The notes under the pieces were generated by a model that saw nothing but the letters and a program-made list of their open reading frames with translations, did not search any database and had not been told where the DNA came from. A DNA stretch of 60,000 nucleotides from Hydractinia symbiolongicarpus (lineage: Eukaryota; Cnidaria; Hydrozoa; Anthoathecata; Hydractiniidae): positions 32,899,501-32,959,500 of the forward strand of contig NC_079881.1 of the NCBI RefSeq assembly GCF_029227915.1, given 5' to 3'. Positions 22,650 to 34,000 of the stretch are shown here, piece after piece. The stretch's first letter is position 1. Each line of letters starts with the position of its first letter. Made by a program: the position numbers and the translations under genes.

Positions 22650-22870
22650 TAAAATTCATAAACAGGTAAATCCAATTTGACTTCTTGCACTGGAACACTG
22701 TTAGACAACTTAACAAAATTTGTTGCTTCGATCCTCAGCAAATTTGCAGCCAGTGACCACAAGAACTCAAAAGAATTCTCGGAATACATCAGAAAAAAAG
22801 AGATAGCAGATGACAATTGCATGGTATCATTTGATGTCACATCACTCTACACAAATGTTCTCATAATAAC
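22650..22870 (+). pseudogene. Penelope-like element reverse transcriptase, N-terminal piece (unit 2)
   Basis: The duplicate of 11985-12215, ending at the same point just after motif A (F-D-V-T-S-L-Y-T-N-V). It has lost several codons at its start: the arginine codon of N-P-I-R-P reads TGA, and the following P-I-V is missing. The deletion endpoint is identical to unit 1, so the element was already broken when the segment was duplicated. Confidence 0.8.
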
Positions 22871-23382
22871 CATCATGCAAGTAGAAAATAATTTATTTTA
22901 TTTATTTAACGAATGTTTTTACAGGATAAACAATTCAGAAATATTTACAACAAATGTAACAAACCTCTTATCAATATGCTTCCGGTAGTAATTAAAATGA
23001 ATGTATAAGTAACAAATTATAAATTATTATAAACAATAAAAACGTTAAAAAGAAAAATTATGTAAAATATAAAGTAACTTCTCTTTTAAAATCGCTATAA
23101 CAATTCATCAACCGTAAATCATGATGTAAAGAATTGCACAATACAACACCAGAAAAAAAAAAAGATAATTTAGTTGACTCGAGCGTAGCCTTTGATCAAA
23201 TCGGATTAAACAGTTATTATTTTCTGTTGATTTTTCGTGATTTATACACTGAAAGTACTTTTCCAAGTTTCGGCATGCTTTCTCATCGATAGCGTTTTGA
23301 ACAAACAAACAAACAAACATCGAATGTGAGTATAGTTGTTGATGTAGAAACTTTTTGCACACGTCCATAAAATGAATAGAAG

Positions 23383-23835
23383 ATGCAACCGAGAAAACAG
23401 GAAAACATGAGAAATGAATTTTTCACATTAGGATTCCCACCCTATGTACCAGCTATCAGCGAGATCCTTCGTCGAGTTAAAAGCAACACAAGATCAAATG
23501 CATTGGTAACTCTAAAGACACCCTACGAAACACCAAAAAATTACCTGAAAGAACAAAACAATCTTGTTCTCGAAATCCAGTGTAAAAATTGCGATGCAGT
23601 ATATAGAGACGAAACAAGAAGAAAATTCAAGCAACGAGTTCAAAAGCATATGCGCGGAGTGAGAAACGGAGATGTGAAGGAAAACAAATTGAAGACCACA
23701 GGTTCCGCAGAAGTCATTAGTTTAATTGGGATGAGAAGAGAATCATTGACAGAGAATCCTGAACAACGGCTAGGAAAAAAAGAAACCATCAACAATGTAG
23801 AACGTGACAAACACATAAACAGCATTTCGTATTAA
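23383..23835 (+). pseudogene. Penelope-like element GIY-YIG endonuclease end (unit 2)
   Basis: An open frame of 150 codons that duplicates 12742-13175. The nonsense codon after F-K-Q is arginine here. A one-base deletion in the stretch after D-V-K-E-N shifts the remainder out of the ancestral frame, so the I-I-D-R-E-S motif is present in the DNA but not in this frame, where a TGA also follows it. The degenerate Y-R-D-E-T motif is shared with unit 1. The length of the open frame is therefore misleading, and I regard it as a remnant. Confidence 0.7.
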
Positions 23836-24090
23836 CTTCCTGAGATATGGTTACCAGCCCTACAGAAGAAGTAGTTATCTCCATCCAGGTCACCGCAATT
23901 AACTGTAATCATCAGCTTGTTCCTAATTGGTTAGTTTTTTTGAATTTAGAATTAATTTCTTAAATAACCAAATTCGTGGAAACAATATACTGTCACCCAG
24001 AACCATAAATTGGTACATCCTCCCTACTATTATCTATTAAGGAAGGTGTTTGTTGTAAATGTGCAGGATTAGACTAGTTGGCATACCCCT

Positions 24091-24208
24091 TAAGCTTAGT
24101 CCTCACTGCGCGTTTAGTGTGTATAAGTGCGTTTATGATTTTTAAACACAGTGGGGACACTCACCAGACGCACTTATACGCACTTAAACGCCAAAATTTA
24201 CTAAACAC
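24091..24208. mobile_element. Foldback repeat with GTGCGTATAAGTGCG arms (unit 2)
   Basis: Duplicate of 13441-13577 with a shorter right arm (two CGCACTTA units). Confidence 0.6.
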
Positions 24209-24360
24209 AAATATCAAAAAAAAATTGTTCTTCGCGTTTAATGATCAAAGACACCGCCATTCAGAAGGATTAAAATGTGCTCAAAGAAGAAAGATTTTCA
24301 ACGCGCTAGCACACAACTACGTAGAGAAAAATATTAATGTGAGAAACTCTTAGTAAAAAA

Positions 24361-24755
24361 ATGCATTTAAACTTGAATCAAGAGGAATTACTTTGTGAGA
24401 AAGTAAGGGAATACAAGATTCTTTATGACAAAACGCAAAAAGGCTATAAGGAGAAAGTAGCGGTGGAGAACGCGAGGAAAGAAGTTGCCGAGGCGTTAAT
24501 TTCGTGGAGAATGGTGATTATTGTCTTAATTTTCTTATTTTTGACAAATATTTTTACACATAGAACTCCTTCCCTCGCTTAATATGTATCTGTAGCTACA
24601 TTGAGTAGCGATGAAAAGAATTTTGGATAGATAACTAAGTAGATTAAAATAGCTACCACAAACAACAACACCAAAATTTAACTTCTTTTCTAGGAGAAGC
24701 TGCAAGAAAAGCATTCGACAACTTCAAAAAAACGCTATCAAAAAAAGAAGCTTGA
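24361..24755 (+). pseudogene. MADF-like domain gene, two exons, broken (unit 2)
   Basis: Exon 1 (24361-24513) encodes a MADF-type start: E-E-L-L-C-E-K-V-R-E-Y, then I-L-Y-D-K, then E-V-A-E-A-L, the usual L-I-x-x-V-R-x-x-P-x-L-Y-D signature with the proline replaced. A GT-AG intron (24514-24693) precedes exon 2 (24694-24755), which ends K-T-L-S-K-K-E-A-stop. One base is missing after A-E-A-L relative to unit 1, so the frame runs into the intron and terminates at 24582 with an artificial hydrophobic tail. Units 1 and 2 are broken by different lesions, so the ancestral copy may have been intact at duplication. Without a database search the family call remains tentative. Confidence 0.5.
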
Positions 24756-24769
24756 ATTCAAAAAGTCAA

Positions 24770-26869
24770 AAGCAAAGTGTTTAAAAAAAATAGAGAGAAT
24801 ATTAAATAGTTAAAAGAGCATTAAAAATATTTGGCAGGATATGATTGCCTTTTAAGTAAATCTCGTCTTGAAGGTGAGGTAGATTTTTTTTAACTGGCTT
24901 TAAATGTTTTTGTTTATTTTTTGAACCATTAATGTATCTTTTCCACCCCGCATTTTGTAAACTTTAGTTCCAACGTTTTACAAACTCTCTTTTATACATT
25001 ACTTATTTTTTAAAAGTTTTGTTTCTCTGTTCTCTGTTTGTTTAATCTGTTTCTTTTTTCTTCCTCTTTCGCATCATGCATTAAATTTGTAATTTTCGTA
25101 AATTACTACTTTGCAAACTTGATTATTATTAAGTCATGTAAAGTATACACTTTCTGAAATTTAATTTCCCTACAAGAATCCCTACAAAAAGTTTTCTTTA
25201 AAAAATTCAAAATGGCTGATATGGATTTGTTTTGAAAATTCAAATATAGGAGTCTCATTTGTAATTGAGAACCTTTAGGTTCGGAGACTATGAATAATTT
25301 AATAATGTTCTAATCATTACATAACTGCACACAAGTGCAATGCATTATGAAGGGAAACAAAGTGTTGTTAAAAATCACTTTTCCTCCATTTTGATCTTCA
25401 AAATTCCGTTAGAGTATTTTACCGCTATGTTGCTAAAGAATAAATAATAAGTTAATAAAAGCCGGAAAACCCAAACAGTGAATTTACCTTCTCCCTCACC
25501 CACCGCCTCGATATTTAAAAAAAGTTGCAAAAACATTGTTGTGGTGACAATTTTTAGTCTTGTGTTGCATTATTTAGTTTTCTTGGACAATCAAGGAGCA
25601 CCCTCGAAATGTCGTAGCTAATAAACACTCAGTTTTTCACTTCAGGTAATTTGATAACAGAGTTTATAAGTTTAGATGGGGCTTCAAAACGAACCATATA
25701 TTCACAATTAGGTGAATTGCAACGACTCACCCTTTCTACAAGCTACCCTTTCTTCAGTAGTTTAAAACGACTTTAGTTGCCACGACGTTGATGTTGAGAA
25801 TCTCTAGAAAGGGGTTTTGACAGTGAAATTTACAGCAGACACCCATAGTGGACAATCTCTAAGCTGCAATATTAATGGAGAAGTCTCTAGAACCCACTAC
25901 TGACGAAACAAATTGTAAAATACACTTCTGATAGATCCTTTATTTTACGATATTTTCTTAACACAAAAAATTAATCTTGTTTTATAAAATGAGGTTATGT
26001 CAGTTCTGCCCATTAAAATGACACTTTAATTAATTGCAAAGTTTAATTGATCATCTTCTTTTATGGCCTTTTATAGTAGAATACATAGAAAATATTCAAG
26101 TGTAAAGCGCGCCAGAATTCAACCAGTTGCAAAAAATTTATCAAGTATTTGTGGTTATGTTGTTAACAGTAGGTTTCCTCTCTTACCTTTCACTTCTGTC
26201 ATCAATGATACATCTAATTAAAAAAAAGTTGACGATAGAAAATTTAGCTAACCGAACTTGGTGGCAGAAAAAGAACGTATTTCCCGAAATACAATTCTGT
26301 GAATAGTTCTTTTTGTTAGATGGATTGGTATTTATATGTTGCAAAAACAGAGGCACGCTCTGCTTGATACGAAAATGTTTGCAGGCACGAGCTGTTCATT
26401 TCAAGACAAATTGTTAGAAATTTAGAATATATATATAGAATTCCTATTTATATAGCATATAGAAAAAAAAAGGTGGTGTATTGATAGTTTAAACTTCTTT
26501 ACATAGAAAAAATAATTACTTCTTTTTAATTTTCCCATCATCAAAAAAAAATTATAGAGTCCTAAAAAATCGTTTTTAGATCTATGTTTTGTGATCCCAA
26601 AAAAAACCCAGGGAAACAATAATCCTAGTAGTTTTGAAAAAAGGTCTCCTTTGTAGAAAAGGGGTCTTTTTTTCTCAATAATTTTCTACCATTATAAAGG
26701 AAATCATATAATCTTGCTATTATCAAATCAAAATAAAGTTTTGTTGAATTGAAAGCACTTCATAATATCATACCTTTGTGTGTGCACTCACACGTTAAAG
26801 GTAATTTTAATAAGAATTTACATTATTTATCGTGTAAAAATGTTCTGTTTAAACAGTAACATGTTCTTC
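24770..26869. other. Duplicated non-coding stretch (unit 2)
   Basis: Duplicate of 14040-15985 with scattered short indels. Nothing coding recognised. Confidence 0.5.
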
Positions 26870-27462
26870 AACAGAAGGTTATGTCCACGGGATGACAAAG
26901 AGTCAAAAATTTAAAATACAAGATATGATTGAACATAAAACTCCATCAAAAAGCGTTTGATTTTTCGCTCTGATTTTTATTTACCTTTGATACCATTGAA
27001 ATTTAAAACTTAACAATTATATGGAGGATAATGTCACCGAGTATTGCAACGACTGGGAAAATAAGATCGGTTCGATATGGTGATTAAATTTGCATGTTTA
27101 TTTTTTTCTTACTTATGAGAACATTACAAGACTTATGGTTGTCTGTCTATTCATGACAACATTTCGCAGAATGAAACAGAAAAGTCAAACATGCTTGACA
27201 TTTGATTTAAAAAATTATTTTTCGTTCCCAATTTCACAATTTTCTGTACAAAAAGCGCGTTAAAGTGAAGTGGGAATATAGACGACAATTTACGTTTTTA
27301 TTCTGTTGATGTCCATTCCACGGAAAATTTTCATTAGGGGAAAAAATTATTTCTGCATTTGCTGAGTGGAATAATCCACTGTCAGTCGTTTATGGCGTTG
27401 CTATAAAGAATCAATCTATTAATAAATCGACTGGAGAATTCTTTACCTATATTTGAATAAAT
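26870..27462. other. Segment of about 590 bp present only in unit 2
   Basis: Unit 1 goes straight from AACATGTTCTTCAACA to a truncated mini-Helitron (15985). Unit 2 instead has this unrelated AT-rich segment before its first Helitron unit. It is either an insertion here or a loss in unit 1 when the array expanded. No open frame of note. Confidence 0.7.
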
Positions 27463-27757
27463 CTCTATTATAATAGCCGTATTCCGTCTGTCTGTCTCTG
27501 CACGGACGCCCCCCCCCCCCCCCCGTTGAGTTAGATAATGATGTTAAGGAAACACAAATATCAAATGCAATGTATTTTCATCCACTTTGTTTCGACGGGT
27601 AAATATAAGGGACGGGCGACCCCGTGGATTTTTCCACGGGCAACGACTAGTCTATATTATAATACCCGTATACGTCTGTCCGTCTGTCACGCAAAACGGT
27701 AGCTTAGCTGCGCAAGTATAAAAAGGAAGAGGATTTCTCCACGGGCTAACGACTAGT
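27463..27757 (+). mobile_element. Head-to-tail array of two mini-Helitrons (unit 2)
   Basis: Two units, ending in CTAGT at 27650 and 27757, with the same 5' TCTATTATAATAGCCG start and CCACGGG hairpin as the array at 15986-16571. The first contains a 17-C run. The second has lost part of its hairpin arm. Copy number is two, against four in the duplicate. Confidence 0.75.
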
Positions 27758-28455
27758 TTAAGGGTAATATACGATTACATAGGCTGATAAGCACAGAATG
27801 ACTCAGCTATTATTTTTTTTTTTTTTTTGAGGAATGTGCACAAACACAACGCATGTTTCCACAGCAATAACCACTTGTGAACCTGAGTAGTATGTGTAAT
27901 TGTAAATAAATAAAACTCTGTATCAATTTTTGAATTTCTAACTCTTGGCAGCAGATCACGTGACTATGAGCATTGTTTAGTTGAGTGATCCTGCTACAGT
28001 ATGCTGAGACCTTTTACACCCAATTTAAACGCCTAATACTTTCGAAATATGACCTCTGTCGCAATAAAAAGCGCAAAGTTGTTCAAATTTGTAAAGAAAT
28101 TTTCCGCCTGTACGAATGGGACAAAAGAAATAAGTTTAATTAAGCTTAATAATTCTATTAAATTAAAACACGACTCAGCAATAATTATTGTTCCGCGTAT
28201 CGATGTTGTTTATGATACGACGAAGTATGACGCAAAGATTGAAGAGACTTGTTACACATGATATCCATGCTATCAAGCACGCAAGCGTCTTGTCAAATGA
28301 CAAAAATGGAAAAAAAAAATTTTAAAAAATGAAAAAAACATACACACTTTAAAAGGTACTTATCAAAAGTTTACGTGGTATTCCCACCATTTGTCTATTC
28401 TGTACAGAAAATAGTTCACGTCGATCGAACCCCTGACCAAGACCGGCGAGTAGAT

Positions 28456-28590
28456 TTAGTTGCACGTAGTTTAGCGGACTCGTCTGCGGCCTCCAGTTCT
28501 GGGGACCGCACAAGGAAAGCTGGTCGCTGCAAGGCAATGTGTTAGCGGTGCAAAAAGAAGCTCGACTCGTTAATGTTTTTATATGTTTGT
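28456..28590 (+). mobile_element. tRNA-derived SINE fragment (unit 2)
   Basis: Duplicate of 17331-17460 with the same degenerate box B; it came with the segmental duplication. Confidence 0.6.
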
Positions 28591-28732
28591 CTGCAAGATA
28601 AAAATGCTCAAAGAGATCTCTTAATCGCCTATTCTGTTTTAACAAAAATTCATTCCTGCACTAGTAATGATAGCTAGTTGAAATTGATTAAATTGACCAA
28701 ACAACCTTTATATTCCAAATTCTTGGTGGACG

Positions 28733-28993
28733 TTATTCCGTGCGAAAAATCCGCGAAAATTCCATGTGGTACTTTTCGTACATAAATATTTCGTGTATCT
28801 GTGCTACGACTTTTTTAATATCGGAAAGACGACAGGTATTAGATTCCTTATGGAAAAATTTATTGAAATGTTTGTCACGTTTTGCTTGGAAAAATTTTGT
28901 AAAAAAAATCTTGTCTTCTAAGTTGCCTTTTTCAGTTGACATTCCTTGATAAACAGAGTCGGCCAATAAATGATCTCTCAAACGGATCGTCAT
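28733..28993 (-). CDS. Hypothetical 86-residue frame, doubtful
   Basis: An open frame on the minus strand, rich in charged and aromatic residues, with no signal peptide, membrane segment or recognised motif. The copy in unit 1 (around 17610-17880) keeps the start but is interrupted after about 25 codons by insertions and substitutions. If it was once a gene, only this copy is intact. It may equally be a chance frame or a transposon remnant. Confidence 0.2.
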   Translation of the reverse strand: MTIRLRDHLLADSVYQGMSTEKGNLEDKIFFTKFFQAKRDKHFNKFFHKESNTCRLSDIKKVVAQIHEIFMYEKYHMEFSRIFRTE

Positions 28994-29420
28994 TATAATA
29001 TTCTTTTACCACAGGGCGTATTTTGTTGCTAGAAAAGCAACAAAATGGCATAAAATTTTGAGATTATAGAACAGCCTAGCGTCTTCTTCTTCTTCCACAA
29101 ATTCTAAATATAATTAAATACACCTCTTTTTATACACTTAAGCAAGGCTATTTTATGTACTTGTTGTCAAAAGGAGGGTGGGGAGGGGGGTACCACACTC
29201 TTAATTTTTTACCATTCAGAAAAATAATACTCAATTGCATTGTTTAGAGACCCACCACCACCGCACGTGATGTTTGTGTATTATTTGCAGAATCAAGTTC
29301 GCATAGCTTTAGCAACCACGTACAGAGAGTAATAAAAGACAGAATATGTCAAACGTTTTCAAAGTTCTGGTTGTACATTTACATTTATGGACATTTACAT
29401 ATATATATATCCTAACTATA

Positions 29421-29786
29421 TTAGGAACCAACATTTTTGGACGGAAAAACTTTCGGGTTTTTTTTTTCCGTCGGAAAATTTTGGTTTTTCTAATTTTTTT
29501 ATAAAAAGGCCAATATAATTTATATAGGTAATCAGAAAATCAATAAAAAATGCAGGCTTTGAACTTATTATTTTTGTTATTTTTACATTTGGTCGAGGCT
29601 TTATCTATAAAATTGGATCCTGAAGACCCTTTTTTAGACCTCGGTTGAAGATAAGCACACTATAAATACTTCTAGCCTTCTTTTTGTTTTGTGTTATTTT
29701 CCGTTCTCATCATTTTTAAAATTTGTTAAAATTCGTCCGAAAGTTTTTCCGCCGAAACAATATCCGCCAAAAATTTTAGTTCTTAG
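29421..29786. mobile_element. MITE-like inverted-repeat element (unit 2)
   Basis: Duplicate of 18435-18817, with the same TTAGGAAC termini and GGACGGAAAAACTTTC arms. Confidence 0.55.
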
Positions 29787-30210
29787 TGTACTCAAACTTA
29801 TTTTAAATTAATTCAAAAAGGAACTTGAACTTTTTTCTATCTTTTGAATGAATGAAAATTGCGTCTAATGTTTTACTGATTGATGTTACATACCTTAAAC
29901 AATGACGCAATCAAGTATTTTTTATCGCTCCTTAAAATGACAACCCACGTTTATCAGGTTCTTAGTGTATACCGAAATGTTAAATTGACAATTAGCTACC
30001 TTGAATACACTGCTTTTTTCTCAATTCGTGCAAGCATGTTATCGTGGGCGTTAGAAGGTCATTGGGGAAGGACGAAGGGTGCAAGGGAAGATCATTCCAA
30101 TATCTGTTAGTCGTTTTTTTTGAACTTTAGCTGAAATACTTAAAATTATTTCTATAATTTTAGTAAAATACGTTCTCCCAGAAGGAAAAATAAAGATATC
30201 ACTTTAGCTT

Positions 30211-30980
30211 TAATTTTTTTTAATCCACACAATGGTAACTCTATAGAATATGCAAGCATTTTTATCTTTGTGTGCAATTTGTTTGCAATTAATAAAAACG
30301 TTATCGCGTTTTGTTTATTATACTCAAGATTTCACATTGACTTAAAATACGAAAGAACAGGAGCGGAAATATGGTTAAAAATCATTTTGGACTTCCTGCA
30401 GAATTTTTTTGTAGTTAAAAGCTGCATATAAAATAAAAATAAGCAAAAACATATAAATAGACGCAACCTCCCAAACCTATTTAAGTTCAGAACAAGAATG
30501 TCCAGAAATAATTATTAACTGAATGCAATTCAAACAATTCTATAGAACTAAACTGTTTTTCTTTTCCATAATTGCCAGTTTTAATGCTTTATTATGGTTT
30601 TCGTGTTCCGTATTACGTAAGTTTCTTTCAATTCTAAGGAAACATGAAACGAAGTTAATGATTTTTCGCACATTTTGTATAATGACAGAAAGTGGGAGAA
30701 CATTCCTTATAATCAAAAGTGTAAAACTAATTATGAAATAATTTTTTTTAATTAAATATAATATATCCGAATGTCGAGAACAACAATAACAAAACTTTTT
30801 ACTGACGTTAGTTAACAAGGGAGTTAGAAGACAATGACAGACAAAACAAGAAAACACAGAAAGTGTAATTTTTTTCGACTTGATTATAAATATAAACGAA
30901 ACTGTAATGATTATTAACCCAAAACAATTATAGATGAAAAATTACTAATTAAAAAGTCATTAGCTCTTTGAAGTTCCCCA
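30211..30980. other. Intergenic, no feature recognised
   Basis: AT-rich sequence between the duplicated block and the membrane-protein gene. Overlapping frames on both strands lack any protein features. Confidence 0.4.
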
Positions 30981-30983
30981 CAA

Positions 30984-30990
30984 TATAAAG
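30984..30990 (+). promoter_or_regulatory. Candidate TATA box of the six-exon gene
   Basis: TATAAAG lies 54 bp before the start codon at 31038, which would put a transcription start near 31015 and give a short leader. Position and consensus only. Confidence 0.3.
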
Positions 30991-31037
30991 TTAATTGAGA
31001 AGCTTGTAAATTTTTTCGAATCATATACAACAAAGCT

Positions 31038-34000
31038 ATGATGAAGGCAAGATGTATTGTTTTTGTCTTGATTTTTATTGGTGTTTATTCTAAACCATTG
31101 AATTCAGTTGGAGCTATTGTGATACCGAATATTCAAAGTAAAGAGGAATGTAACAGGATTAGAAATACGTATTTCTACCAAAATGTTTGTCGCTGTTTAC
31201 CGAATCATATCGCAGCTTTTAAACCAAATAATGCCGTCATAGCTTGTTTGTTTTCCGTTGGTAAGTTTTAGCTGTCGATTTCCTAAATCTTTCAAAGACT
31301 ATGCTGTAAGTTTTAAGATATTTGCTGAGTGAAAGTTATTTTTTTGTGAGAAGTTATGCCTTAAAAGATGCTTTCTGGAAGAAAAATTTTTAAGTATAGA
31401 TAATCTCTTAAATCATGTTTTAACTTTTCGTAGATTTATCGGAATTGACAAAGATTGCAAGAATTTACATCTCAATAAAATTTGAACTCTGATCTCAACT
31501 CGGTGCTCTGCTTTCTGTGGTTAGCGTAATACACTATTGCTTTTTTTAAGAAACATCTGTGTAAACTAACATATATCAAAGCTACTTCATACATGTCAAA
31601 TATTAAATGTATAGAAAATCATTACAGGTTTGTAATGAATGAATGAAGGAATGTCAAATGCTACCTCTTTCTTCATCCCTCCACCTTTGATCTTGAAACG
31701 ATAATAAAATTAACATTGATTCTTGTGAAAAATGGATTATTTTTAGTTTTATATTAGAGATTCATAAAAGGAAAAGCCCTGATCCTCTCATGATCCTCCC
31801 TTCATATAAAAAGAAGGTGGTAAGTTCGTAGACCAGGAACCAACTTTAATAAAGTTATACCCACTATGTATAAGGTTACATGATATCGATAGCGCGTTTT
31901 CATGTAATTTATTTCCTTATAAAAGAAAGGGGACCATATCCTTTGATGGCTATTGCTTTAGTACTGTTCACCTTTAATCCTGGTGCGTCATTTTTATTTA
32001 AAAATTGGCTTTCCATTGTTTTTTGTTGCTTAATTTTTTTTACAAGACATTACTGATGCAATGCGTTGGTTTCCATTTTATCTTAAATGGCTGCTTAATT
32101 ACGCCACAAATTTCTTCATAACACGCACAACTTACGTAGGATTTTAATCGGACTGAATGAACATTAAACCTTCTGTAATAGTCACTTGTGTGGTTCCTTG
32201 ATGACATTCCCGTGTCCTTACGTGACGGTTGTTGGTTGAAATGACACAGAATTTACTTCCCTTCTGTCATAAGACAGCTCGCGTTGGTCAGGTAGATTGT
32301 CCTTAATTACCAAATTGGTCATACTTTCACTTTTATTAGAAAGTTTTTTGGTTTCACGCATGCTGTCACAAATCACCGACTAAATGATGATTAAAAACGG
32401 TGACTTACAATAAAAGATTCACTGTTCTTGTTGTCAAGACTGCAGATGGTAAGATTCAAAATTCCATTTCGTATAAGAACGCACGTTCTAATACTAAAAG
32501 AGGATTTAGTAACGTTTAAGCCAAAAACTTCAAAAATTTTTCTTACGCATTTATATTGGATTTTTTTGGGCATCAAATATTCTTAAAAAACCGTGGAGTA
32601 ACCACAGCTAAGTAATTTGTATATAGCGTAAGCTAAGTTAAGGAAACATGATATCAAACAAAATGATTGACCAAGACAAATTTTCGCTGACATCAACAAT
32701 TTAGCTAGGCCGTCGCCATTTTTCTGAGAACACAATGTAAGTAAATATTATTATAACCGGATTAATTGGCGAATTGATGCATGAATTTGTTTGCTAAATG
32801 GTTCCTGCCTAATTACACTTCATGATAATATTTGTGTGGTTTGTGGTAATGTAGATGAAAGGTAAAAACACTTTCTATGCTCACAAGTGAGTTTGTAGTG
32901 GGTACCCTGAAATATACGATTAAATGGTAGTAACTATTAATCCAATACTAGAAACGCATTCACACTGCTTCAAGAACTATTACACTGCCCTAAAGTTAAA
33001 TAAAATAAATGTTAATAGTTTATGTCGCAGGAAGGTGGTTTAAGGGAGACTAATTTGTTAAAACTACCTACCAGAATTTCAGAACAGCTCTAAAGTTAGA
33101 TTTATGTACATCAAACTTATCAACTAGCCGGAGACTTCTTAACTGTTAATGTAACTTTAACACAGGAATAATATGAAAAATACTAAAACTTCATTCGCAG
33201 ATATTCGGTACAAGGGCTACTATTTTTTGTACGGGAAAAGAATTCCAGAAATCGCATGTCAAAATCTAAATTTAAAGAGGCTATTTTTGGATTGCGTGAG
33301 TACAAACAATAACTTTTCTTTTTGCAGGTGAAAATAAAGACAATCAAAATGTGCCTGAAGGTAGTACTGATGATAGCTTCAGCCTATGGCAAATCTTAGC
33401 AATTTCACTGTCAGTGCTGTTCCTGATTGTAATGGTGTTGTCATTCGTGACTTTTAAATGGTGAGAAATATTTTTACATTGAGTGCGATAGTAAATTATG
33501 AGAATGGACCTTCCTGGAATTTGATTTGTTTTGATTTGCCAAGTATTAGTAAACAAAATTCAAAAAAATTCTGCAGCAAATATACCACGTGCAACAACCG
33601 TTTGATAATTTTTTGTATCTGAACCTCCTTTTAAAAATGAGGCATGTAAGGTAAACCAAAGATTAAATGGCTTTTGATGGTCACGGCTATATAATTTGTC
33701 TTTTTGAAATAAAATCAAGTTAAAATTCTGTGCATTGTTAAAAGAAAAAGTATAATATAACAAGTCTCATTCAGTGGATGTGCTTTCTTTGCAAGCTTTG
33801 TTATTTACATATATATTTCTGTAAATTCATATTATTTTATGCAATTTATTCTCGTAAGAATAGAATTTTAATTCTTGGGTCTGGGTTAAGATTATTTTAA
33901 AAGAGAATACAAAAAACTTTGGAAAAAATGAGTTGTACATTTGGATGTACAGCATAAATGCAATTTATTCTACCACCTGTTCTAGATAATCTATATTAAT

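Larger units (their letters stand above)
19786..30210 (+). repeat. Tandem segmental duplication, unit 2 (copy C unit)
   Basis: The second copy of the roughly 10-kb unit, directly repeated about 10.9-11.1 kb downstream of the first. The offset drifts along its length because of indels. It carries an intact GPCR, a longer AAAC microsatellite (21201-21233), a shorter poly-G, only two mini-Helitron units and an extra stretch (26870-27462) absent from unit 1. Confidence 0.9.
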
